A stretch of DNA of 14,346 bases, from the NCBI GenBank assembly GCA_035499215.1, contig DATJZH010000412.1:1-14346 (forward strand). Direction: 5' to 3'. This document shows, piece after piece, positions 6,256 through 13,570 of this stretch. The notes beneath the pieces are model-generated. The model was not told the DNA's origin. It searched no databases and saw nothing but the letters and a program-made list of their open reading frames with translations. This DNA comes from DATJZH01 sp035499215. Its GTDB lineage: Bacteria > Actinomycetota > Actinomycetes > Streptosporangiales > Streptosporangiaceae. Each line of letters starts with the position of its first letter. Position 1 is the stretch's first letter. The position numbers were made by a program, and so were the translations under genes.

Positions 6256-7506
6256 ATGCAGGGAGACATCGGCTACGGGCCGCCCCAAAGACGCCGAGGC
6301 AGAGGCAGCTGGCTGACGCACACCGTGGTGGCGGTGCTGGCGGCCGGGCTCGCGGTAGCCGTTGTCGTGGGGTTCTTCAGCCCGGCGTCGGGCGGTTCCC
6401 TGCCGGGAAGCGGCGCGGTGCCTGCCCCGCCTGCCTCGGCGGCCCCGCTGGCCCGTGGCGAGCAGGACATGGTCAATAAGGTCAAGCCGGGCCTGGTGAT
6501 CATTAACACTGCGCTCCAGTACAACAGCGAGGCGGCCGCCGGAACCGGCATGGTGATCAATGCCGACGGGCTGGTGCTGACGAACAACCACGTCATCGAG
6601 GACTCCACCAGGATCACCGCGACCGTGATCTCGACGGGCAAGACGTATCAGGCGAGGGTCGTCGGCTACGACAAGACCGGTGACATCGCCTTGATTCAGC
6701 TGAAGAACGCGTCCGGGCTGGCCACGGTTCCGATCGGCAACTCCTCTTCAGCCAGGGTCGGGGACGCGGCTGTGGCCATGGGCAACGCCGAGGGCCAGAG
6801 CCGCATCAAGGTGACGGCTGGCCATATCACGGCGCTGAATACGACCATCACCGCGAGCGACGAGGCAGGCTCGACCACCACCGAGACACTGCACGGAATG
6901 ATCCAGACGAACGCCGACATCGTGCCCGGGGACTCCGGCGGCCCGCTCGCGAACTCCGCCGGAGTCATCGGCATGGATACCGCGGGCAACGACTCGGGCG
7001 ACCAGCAGGGACCTGCCGCCGGGTTCGCGATCCCGATCAACACGGCGCTGTCGGTTGCCCGGCAGATCGCCGCCGGTCACGCCAGCTCCGTCATCACGGT
7101 CGGCTACCCGCCCTTCCTGGGAATCTTCATCGGCTCCGGATCCAGCAGCAACCCGCAAACCCAGGCGCAACAGCAGGAGCGGCGGAACGGCGGCTCCGGC
7201 GGTTCCGGGAGTACCCAGCGGTGCTATAGCAGCAATGCTGACCTGACCACACCGTCGGTCATCGCGCCGGTCAGCTCCGGCACCCTGATCGACGGGACGA
7301 TCTGCCGAAGCCCCGCGGCCTCCGCCGGCATGACCGGCGGAGCAGTCATCACGGCGGTGAACGGGCAGGCGGTCGGCTCACCCGACGACTTTGCCAAGCT
7401 CATGACACGATTCCACCCCGGCAACACCATCTCAGTGACCTGGGTGGGCCCGTCCGGGCAACGCACCACCAGCAGCCTGCACCTGACCGCCGGCCCGCCG
7501 CAGTAA
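6256..7506 (+). CDS. Membrane-anchored HtrA/DegP-type serine protease (trypsin-like S1C plus PDZ)
   Basis: This is an envelope protease/chaperone of the HtrA class, expected to act on misfolded proteins outside the membrane. With the start at 6256 it has 416 residues: a short Arg-rich cytoplasmic N-terminus (RRRGRG), one transmembrane anchor (about 19-41), a Pro/Ala/Gly linker, then the protease domain. The triad is complete: His112 (TNNHVI), Asp143 (TGDIALIQL) and Ser227 (PGDSGGPL). The C-terminal PDZ domain (about 280-412) contains SPAASAGMTGGAVITAVNGQ. It is split by a Gln/Gly/Ser-rich insertion (about 295-320) and has two cysteines (323 and 350) that could form a disulfide outside the cell. 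Start choice is uncertain: ATG 6256 and GTG 6247 follow a GAGGCAGAG purine stretch, while ATG 6217 (429 residues) has no visible ribosome-binding site. It is transcribed divergently from the coiled-coil gene and stands alone. Confidence 0.92.
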   Translation: MQGDIGYGPPQRRRGRGSWLTHTVVAVLAAGLAVAVVVGFFSPASGGSLPGSGAVPAPPASAAPLARGEQDMVNKVKPGLVIINTALQYNSEAAAGTGMVINADGLVLTNNHVIEDSTRITATVISTGKTYQARVVGYDKTGDIALIQLKNASGLATVPIGNSSSARVGDAAVAMGNAEGQSRIKVTAGHITALNTTITASDEAGSTTTETLHGMIQTNADIVPGDSGGPLANSAGVIGMDTAGNDSGDQQGPAAGFAIPINTALSVARQIAAGHASSVITVGYPPFLGIFIGSGSSSNPQTQAQQQERRNGGSGGSGSTQRCYSSNADLTTPSVIAPVSSGTLIDGTICRSPAASAGMTGGAVITAVNGQAVGSPDDFAKLMTRFHPGNTISVTWVGPSGQRTTSSLHLTAGPPQ

Positions 7507-7975
7507 CATCGCGGTCAGACGTAACCGATAGGCAAGCCGTCTCATACCCGCGGCTGAGATGGTTCGGAAGCAACTGCGCAACTGCAGCACGTTCAACTCG
7601 GTCCGGCCGCCTAGCGACGGGTACGGCGGCCGGGCTGGAAACTCGACCGACGGCCGTGCCGCCGGCGCATCCCGCGTCTTCCTCCGGCCGATCGGCAGCC
7701 TGCATCCGCTCGGCGTGGCCGCCCTGGCCGGCGCGTCGTGATGCTGACCGGCGCGGGGAGAAGGTCATCGCACCGGGCGTCCAAGGCCGTCCGCGGCCGT
7801 GCTGGTGTTGCTTCACACGCGATCGTGTGATGTTAATGGAGCTTCCGGGATGGCCTCCGCCAGCGCCAGGTACGGCTAGCGGGCTCGTGCCGCGTCGCGT
7901 GCTATGAATAGCCGCCTTCGCCACACTTAGGGTCAGTACGGTACGAGGTGGTTCTGGCTGTGCGTGGAGGTGCCG
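7507..7975. other. Intergenic region upstream of the hybrid kinase
   Basis: This is about 470 bp with no supportable gene. Open frames on both strands lack family resemblance and good ribosome-binding sites; the long minus-strand frame across 7400-8035 is the antisense of flanking genes. The notable elements are the inverted repeat at 7813-7830 and a small GTAC-G-GTAC palindrome at 7935-7943, some 30 bp before the kinase start. I could not identify a convincing terminator for the protease gene. Confidence 0.4.
7813..7830. promoter_or_regulatory. Perfect 7-bp inverted repeat, candidate operator upstream of the hybrid kinase
   Basis: The 18-bp site TCACACGCGATCGTGTGA has 7-bp arms (TCACACG and CGTGTGA) around a CGAT centre, followed by an AT-rich stretch (ATGTTAATGG) unusual for this region. 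It lies about 145 bp before the kinase start. Its orientation is the reverse of a CRP site, so CRP is not the obvious binder. It could be a regulator binding site or a small hairpin. Confidence 0.35.
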
Positions 7976-10900
7976 ATGGGGTCGGGCGGGGTGCTGCCGG
8001 GCCGGGATCCGCCTGGCCGGGCCGACATCGTGCACCAGACCGACCGCACGCGGGTGACCCGTCTATTCCTCCCTGAATGCACGGTTATCCGCAAGGAGCC
8101 GCTGGGGCCGGACGCGGACCGCCGGGTGCGGCATGAGACGGCGATGCTGGAGCGGCTGCGTGGCGTCGAAGGGATCGTCCAGCTCGCCCCGGCGCCTCGG
8201 TGCGCGGGGTCGGTGGTGCTGGCCGACGCCGGCGGCGCGAGCCTGGCCGGGGTGGCCAAACCGCTGGCGGCGGATGAGCTGACCAGCCTGGCAACCAGGA
8301 TGGCCCGGGCGGTGGCGGGGATGCACCGGGCGGGGGTGATGCATCGGGACATCACCCCGTCCAACATCGTGATCTCCAGCGGCGGTATCCCGTGCCTGGT
8401 GGATTTCGCGCTGGCGACCTCGCTGGCCGAGATCCGCCCCGGCTTCACCCACCATGCCGAGATCACGGGGACGCTGGCGTACCTGGCGCCGGAGTCCACC
8501 GGGCGGACCGCCCGGCCGGTGGATCAGCGGGCTGACCTGTACGCGCTGGGCGCGGTGCTGTACGAGCTGGCCACCGGCGGGCCGCCGTTCGGGACCGGGG
8601 ACCCGCTGCGGCTCACCCACGATCTGCTCGCCCGGGTGCCGGTGCTGCCGGTCCAGGTGAACCCGGCCGTGCCGGGGCTCCTGTCCGACATCATCATGCA
8701 TCTGCTGGAGAAGGAACCGGACCACCGGTACCAGACCGCCGACGGGCTGCTGCACGACCTGGAGCAGTTGCTGGCCGCGCAGGGGCGTCCGGCGGCCGGC
8801 GCGCTGCGGGTCGGTGAGCGTGATGTTCCGCTGCGGTTGCTGCCGCCGTCGCGGCTGGCGGGCCGCGAGGTGGAGATGGCGGCGCTGGCGGCGGCGTTCG
8901 AGGAGGCAATGGCGGGCCGGTGCCGGGGGGTGCTGGTCAGCGGGGCGCCTGGAGTGGGGAAAACGGCGCTGGCCGATGAGCTGCGGCCGGTGGTGACGGG
9001 CCGGGACGGCTGGTTCGTGGCGGGCAAGTTCGACCCGTACCGGCGGGACCTGGAGTTCGACGCGGTCAACCAGGCATTCCGCGCACTGGGCCGGCTGTTG
9101 CTGGCCGAGCCGGGCGAGGAGCTGGCCGAGGTCTGCGGGCGGATCCTGGGGGCGGCCGGGGCGAACGCGGGTCTGCTGGCCGCGACGGTGCCGGAGTTCG
9201 CGGCGCTGCTGGGAGTGCCTCCGGATGCGGGGGATCCGCTGACCGCGCAAGTCCGGGCGCAGCGAGCCGCTATGGCGGTGCTGCGGGTAGTCGCCTCACC
9301 GAAACGGCCGGTGGTGGTGTTCGTCGATGACCTGCAGTGGGCCGGGCGCACCCCGCTCGGCTTCGTGGACCTGGTGCTGAGCGAGGAGCCAGTGGAGGGC
9401 CTGCTCCTGGTAGGCGCCTACCGGGAGGAAGAGGTAGACGCATCTCACCCGCTGGCAGCGCCGCTGTCCAGGTGGCGTGACCAGTCTGGCGTGGAGCATT
9501 TGCGGCTGGTCAACCTGCCCGGGGCGAGCCTGGTCACCATGGTTGCGGAGATACTGCACGCGGACTCGGCGGCGGCCGCTGGCCTGGCCGACGTAATCGC
9601 CCCGTACACGTCCGGCAATCCGTACCAGACGGTGGAGTTGCTCAACGCGCTGCGCCGCGACAGAGTCCTGGCGACAACGGCCAATGGGTGGTGGTGGAAC
9701 AAGGCGGCCGTGCTCGCTCACCTGGGCCGGTCTGAGGTGGCCGGGCTGCCGACGGCGCGGATTCAGGCGATGCTGCCGGGGTCGCGGCAGCTGGTAGAGG
9801 CGATGGCGTGTCTGGGCGGGCGGGCCGAGCTGAGCCTGCTGCAGACTGCCACCGGCGAGCCGGCGGACATGGTGGAACAGATGCTGGCGCCCGCCGTCGA
9901 CGAGGGCCTGCTAGTGGTGGAGCCGGGGCTGCACCAAGCAGTGCGGTTCCGCCACGACCGGATCCGGGAGGCGGTCCTAGGTGGGCTGGAGTTGCGGCGG
10001 CGGCACACCCTGCAGCTGGCCATGGCGCGGCGGCTGGCCGGGGTGCCGGAGCTGTTCGCGGTAGCTGCCGGGCAGTACCTGCCGGCAATCGACGCCGTCG
10101 AGGACCCCGCGGAGCGGCGTGCGGTGGTGGGGCTGCTGCGGCGTGCCGCGGGTCAGGCGAGGTTGATCGGGGACTACGGCCTGGTGAACGCGCTGCTGAC
10201 GGCGGCGCTGCGGCTTGTCGACCCGGGTGAGACGGCTACGCTCGTCGAGGTACAAGTCGGCCGCCACGCCGCGCTGTTCAGCCTGGGGCGCCTAGAGGAG
10301 ATGGACGAGGAGTACCGCGCGATCGAGGGACTGTGCCCCACCGCCTTGGAGCGCGCCGACCCGACGGTAGTGCAGGTGCGCAGCCTGACCCACAGGAACC
10401 GTTTTGCCGAGGCGATCAGCCTGGGCCTGCAGTCGCTGGGCGCGCTCGGCTTTACCGTTCCGCCGGCGGACCGGCTTTCCAGTGAGGTCAACGAACAGTT
10501 CGGCTGTCTGTACCGGTGGCTGGATCACACCGACACCGTCGGCGATCTGACCCGGCCGGACATCACCGACCCGACGCTGCTCACCGCGTCTCGTCTGCTC
10601 AACGCGGTCCTGCCCGCCGCCTACTTCATCGCCGACCACGCTACGCTCGGCTGGCTGAGCCTGGAAGCGCTGCGGATCTGGATCGAGCATGGCCCGAGCC
10701 GCACACTGGTTGGCCCGGCGAGCCACACCGCCGCCGCTGCTATGGCGCTGCATGGCGACTACGCCGCCGGGTACCGGGCGGTGCGGCGGATCTTGGCGCT
10801 GGGCGAGACCCGCGGCTACGAGCCCGGCACCTCGCAGGCGCGCTTCCAGTTCGCTGTCCTCAGCTGCTGCTGGTTCGAGCCGATCGAAAACGGTGTCCAG

Positions 10901-12958
10901 GCAGCCCGCCGGGCTCGGGAGGGGCTGATCGCGGGGGGCGACCTGGCCAATGCGGGATACGCCTACCACCCGATCGTGGCGTTCCTGCTGGACTGCGCGC
11001 CAACGCTGGACAGCTGCGTCGCCGAGGTGGAGGCGGGGCTGGCGTTCGCGCGGCGTACCGGTAACGAAGAGAACGCCCAGTCGCTCCACCCTTACCGGTG
11101 GCTGGCCGGTGTCCTGCGCGGCGAAAGCTTGAGCACTGCCGACCAGGCGATCCTCATCGATAGGTACGCCGGCAACCCGCAGGCACTTGTCCACACGCAC
11201 ATCCAGTATGCGATCGCCGCCGCCATCTTCGGCGATCCTGCCGGTCTGGTGCGGCATGCCGAGGCGGCGATGCCGCTACTGCCGGCTCTGGTGGGAAACT
11301 ACGCGACGGCCGTGGCCCGCCTGCTGCGCGGGCTGGCCCTGGCCGGGCAGGCCCGCGCAACCGATGGTGACGAGCGCGCGGATCTGCTGTCGCAGCTGGA
11401 CGATGTCACGGAGTGGCTGGCCGCACACGCCGTGGACGCGCCGGACAATTTCCTGCACCTGCTGCGGCTGCTCGAGGCCGAGCGGGGCTGGGCGGCCGGC
11501 GACTTCCGCGCCGCTGTCCTGGCCTTCGACATCGCGCAGCGGGAGGTCGCGCAGCGGCCGCGGCCGTGGCATCGGGCGCTGATTGCCGAACGGACGGCCC
11601 GCTTCTACCTGGCCCACGGCGTCGAGCACGTCGGCTTTGACCTTCTCGCCCAGGCTCGCCGGGAGTACCTCGCCTGGGGCGCGACCGCGAAGGCCGCCCA
11701 GCTGGACTGGGCCTACCCGGCCCTGCACCCACGGGCCGAGGCGACCGCCGGGCCAAGCGGCGACGATCCCGGCGATCTTCCTGATCGCCGCGCCGCCGTG
11801 ACGACCGGGACCATCGACCTGCTCGGCATCCTGTCCGCCTCGCAGGCGCTGAGCTCGGAGACTAGCATCGGCCGGCTGCACGCCCGCGTGGCCGAGGTGG
11901 TCAGCGCGATGACCGGCGCCACCGGCGTCCACCTGCTGCTGTGGAGCCGGGACCGGCATGACTGGCTGCTGCCCGCCCCCGGCGGCGATGTCGGCGCCGC
12001 CCCGCTCGGCGGCACGGGGCACGAACGCGCGGTTCCGATGTCGGTGCTGCGCTACGCCCAGCGGACGCGGGAGCCGCTGGTGGTAGCCGACGCTGTCGGC
12101 GACGACCGGTTCGCCCGCGATCCGTACTTCGCCGATGCCGGATGCTGCTCGCTGCTGGCCCTGCCGATCCTCAGCCGCGGCACGCTGCGGGCGGTGCTGG
12201 TGCTGGAGAACCGGCTCATCCGCGGCGCGTTCACCGCCGAACGCCTGGACGCCGTCCAGCTCATCGCCGGCCAGCTGGCCGTCTCCGTGGATAACGCCCA
12301 GCTGTATGCCGAGCTCACCACGTCACGCGCGCGGATCGTCGCTGCCGCCGACCTGGCCCGCCGGCGGATCGAGCGGGACCTGCACGACGGCGCGCAGCAG
12401 CGGCTGGTCTCGCTTGCGCTGCTGCTGCGGGCGGCCCGGGCGGCGGTGCCGCCGGATCTGGGCGGGCTCGGCGCAGACCTCGACCGGGCTGCCGCCGAGG
12501 CGACCGGGGCGCTGGAGGAGGTACGCGAGATCGCGCGCGGCCTTCACCCCGCGGTCCTGGCCGAGGGCGGCCTGCGCCCCGCCCTGAAGGCGCTCGCCCG
12601 CCGCTCGCCGATCCCGGTCGACCTGCGGGTGCGTGCGGACCAGCGGCTGCCGGAGCCGGTCGAGGTCAGCGCGTACTACGTCGTCGCCGAGGCGCTGACC
12701 AACGCGGCCAGGCACGCGCGCGCCTCGGCCGTTACCGTCGAGATCGAGGCCGACGCCGCAGACGCCGTCCTCCGCGTGGCGGTCCGCGACGACGGCGCCG
12801 GCGGCGCCGACCTTGCTCGCGGCACCGGCCTGGCCGGCCTCAAGGACCGTGTGGAGGCACTGGGCGGCCGGCTCTTCCTCCACAGCCCGCGCGGGGCGGG
12901 CACCAGCCTGCGTGCCGAGCTCCCGCTCGCCGCGAACGGCGGCGACACCTCCGGCTAG
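7976..12958 (+). CDS. Hybrid Ser/Thr kinase - AAA ATPase - helical repeat - GAF - histidine kinase
   Basis: This is a very large cytoplasmic signalling protein of 1660 residues with no signal peptide or membrane segment. I chose ATG 7976 because GGAGG lies 5 nt upstream; GTG 7964 is the alternative. The domains, in order, are as follows. Protein kinase fold (about 15-270): K40 in VIRK, E54, HRDITPSN (D125, N130), DFA in place of DFG (D143), APE (171-173), with no clear Gly-rich loop. AAA domain (about 295-620): Walker A GAPGVGKT (323-330), Walker B VVFVDDLQW (D451/D452), GAYREEEV. A long alpha-helical, TPR-like region (about 620-1260). GAF (about 1283-1445). NarL-type HisKA_3 with ERDLHDGAQQRL, phospho-acceptor His1470. 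HATPase with N-box Asn1576 (ALTNAARHA), DDGAGG and GTGLAGL. The kinase-AAA-GAF front, including GTLAYLAPESTGR and AGKFDPYRRDLEF, resembles cyanobacterial HstK multi-kinases. The HDGAQ motif suggests both kinase and phosphatase activity toward a response regulator. None is encoded next to it, so the partner is unknown. Confidence 0.93.
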   Translation: MGSGGVLPGRDPPGRADIVHQTDRTRVTRLFLPECTVIRKEPLGPDADRRVRHETAMLERLRGVEGIVQLAPAPRCAGSVVLADAGGASLAGVAKPLAADELTSLATRMARAVAGMHRAGVMHRDITPSNIVISSGGIPCLVDFALATSLAEIRPGFTHHAEITGTLAYLAPESTGRTARPVDQRADLYALGAVLYELATGGPPFGTGDPLRLTHDLLARVPVLPVQVNPAVPGLLSDIIMHLLEKEPDHRYQTADGLLHDLEQLLAAQGRPAAGALRVGERDVPLRLLPPSRLAGREVEMAALAAAFEEAMAGRCRGVLVSGAPGVGKTALADELRPVVTGRDGWFVAGKFDPYRRDLEFDAVNQAFRALGRLLLAEPGEELAEVCGRILGAAGANAGLLAATVPEFAALLGVPPDAGDPLTAQVRAQRAAMAVLRVVASPKRPVVVFVDDLQWAGRTPLGFVDLVLSEEPVEGLLLVGAYREEEVDASHPLAAPLSRWRDQSGVEHLRLVNLPGASLVTMVAEILHADSAAAAGLADVIAPYTSGNPYQTVELLNALRRDRVLATTANGWWWNKAAVLAHLGRSEVAGLPTARIQAMLPGSRQLVEAMACLGGRAELSLLQTATGEPADMVEQMLAPAVDEGLLVVEPGLHQAVRFRHDRIREAVLGGLELRRRHTLQLAMARRLAGVPELFAVAAGQYLPAIDAVEDPAERRAVVGLLRRAAGQARLIGDYGLVNALLTAALRLVDPGETATLVEVQVGRHAALFSLGRLEEMDEEYRAIEGLCPTALERADPTVVQVRSLTHRNRFAEAISLGLQSLGALGFTVPPADRLSSEVNEQFGCLYRWLDHTDTVGDLTRPDITDPTLLTASRLLNAVLPAAYFIADHATLGWLSLEALRIWIEHGPSRTLVGPASHTAAAAMALHGDYAAGYRAVRRILALGETRGYEPGTSQARFQFAVLSCCWFEPIENGVQAARRAREGLIAGGDLANAGYAYHPIVAFLLDCAPTLDSCVAEVEAGLAFARRTGNEENAQSLHPYRWLAGVLRGESLSTADQAILIDRYAGNPQALVHTHIQYAIAAAIFGDPAGLVRHAEAAMPLLPALVGNYATAVARLLRGLALAGQARATDGDERADLLSQLDDVTEWLAAHAVDAPDNFLHLLRLLEAERGWAAGDFRAAVLAFDIAQREVAQRPRPWHRALIAERTARFYLAHGVEHVGFDLLAQARREYLAWGATAKAAQLDWAYPALHPRAEATAGPSGDDPGDLPDRRAAVTTGTIDLLGILSASQALSSETSIGRLHARVAEVVSAMTGATGVHLLLWSRDRHDWLLPAPGGDVGAAPLGGTGHERAVPMSVLRYAQRTREPLVVADAVGDDRFARDPYFADAGCCSLLALPILSRGTLRAVLVLENRLIRGAFTAERLDAVQLIAGQLAVSVDNAQLYAELTTSRARIVAAADLARRRIERDLHDGAQQRLVSLALLLRAARAAVPPDLGGLGADLDRAAAEATGALEEVREIARGLHPAVLAEGGLRPALKALARRSPIPVDLRVRADQRLPEPVEVSAYYVVAEALTNAARHARASAVTVEIEADAADAVLRVAVRDDGAGGADLARGTGLAGLKDRVEALGGRLFLHSPRGAGTSLRAELPLAANGGDTSG

Positions 12959-13189
12959 CCCAAGACCCCGCCGGCCGGAGCCTGGCAGGTGGCACGCTGG
13001 ATTCATCGGCACGGCGGCTTTCGGTCTCGATGAGACATGCACGGATGGCAGCCGTAACACCCGGCCCGTTCGGGATGAATGGAATTTAAGCTCTCACCGA
13101 ACGGGCGGTGGTGCACGCTCCTCCGCTCCCGGTCTCGCGATCTTCGCCGGCGATTGTGGGAACGGCATCTTTCGTCACCGGTACTCAGC
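12959..13189. other. Non-coding stretch after the hybrid kinase
   Basis: About 230 bp lie between the kinase stop and the recognisable start of the CPBP remnant. Apart from the inverted repeat at 13064-13106 I see no gene, RNA or promoter here. It probably represents the eroded 5' part of the CPBP gene or foreign sequence that replaced it. Confidence 0.35.
13064..13106. terminator. 10-bp inverted repeat downstream of the hybrid kinase
   Basis: The perfect arms GCCCGTTCGG (13064-13073) and CCGAACGGGC (13097-13106) enclose a 23-nt, relatively AT-rich spacer containing GGAATTTAAG. The repeat lies about 105 bp past the kinase stop and before the decayed CPBP remnant. It may terminate the kinase transcript, bind a regulator, or be a relic of an insertion. 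The large loop and absence of a T-run keep the terminator call tentative. Confidence 0.35.
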
Positions 13190-13525
13190 ATGCTTCGGGC
13201 TAGGGTGCTGTGGGCCCGGCTGCGCCGGGGCCGCGGGACGCGGATGGCCACCGTGGTCTCGTCAGCGCTGTTCGGCTCGTGGCATGTGCTTCCGTCACTC
13301 GGCATGGCCGCCGACAACGATGCGGTCGGAACTGTCGTGGGGAAGGGGCACATCCGGCCAGGTCATCTCGGTGCTGGGAACCGTCCTTTCACCGGCCTGG
13401 CCGGGGTGGTGTTCTTCGAGCTGCGGCGCCGCAGCGGCAGCGTGCCCGCGCCGGCCGGCCTGCACGGGGCGGTGAACGGGCTAGGTGTCCTGGCGGCAGC
13501 GGTGTGGGCGTGGGGTTCCCGGTGA
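13190..13525 (+). pseudogene. CPBP-family intramembrane metalloprotease remnant (CAAX protease-like)
   Basis: CPBP proteins are multi-pass membrane glutamyl/metalloproteases. Here only the C-terminal half is recognisable. LWARLRRGRGTRMATVV is followed by the second conserved motif SSALFGSWHVLPSL with its His. Later come GLAGVVFFELRRRSGS and APAGLHGAVNGLG with the third-motif His and Asn. The first motif, EExxxR, which should stand just before 13200, is absent, as are the upstream membrane helices; the preceding 230 bp show no homology. Between 13347 and 13387 the family-like reading (TSGQVISVLGTVL) moves to the neighbouring frame. This needs one extra base near the GGGG run at 13345-13348 and one missing base near the TTT run at 13387-13389. 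The frame stays open across this stretch from an ATG at 13079, so a short protein might be predicted, but it would be non-functional as a protease. Sequencing errors at homopolymers could explain the two shifts, but not the missing front half. Confidence 0.65.
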
Positions 13526-13570
13526 CCCGGAAAGCAGCCGGCGGACTTGATGCGCCATCGTGGCAGGCGA

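Noticed and set aside
7400..8035. Minus-strand 211-codon frame between protease and hybrid kinase
   Set aside because: It overlaps the 3' end of the protease and the 5' end of the kinase in antisense, and its composition is that of a shadow frame.
8063..12022. Several long minus-strand frames inside the hybrid kinase gene
   Set aside because: They are complementary frames of a high-GC coding sequence. None has a domain or a start signal.
12813..13475. Plus-strand 220-codon frame overlapping the kinase 3' end as an independent gene
   Set aside because: It starts inside the kinase coding region. Only the 13347-13387 part resembles a protein (CPBP), which is explained by the frameshifts in the remnant.
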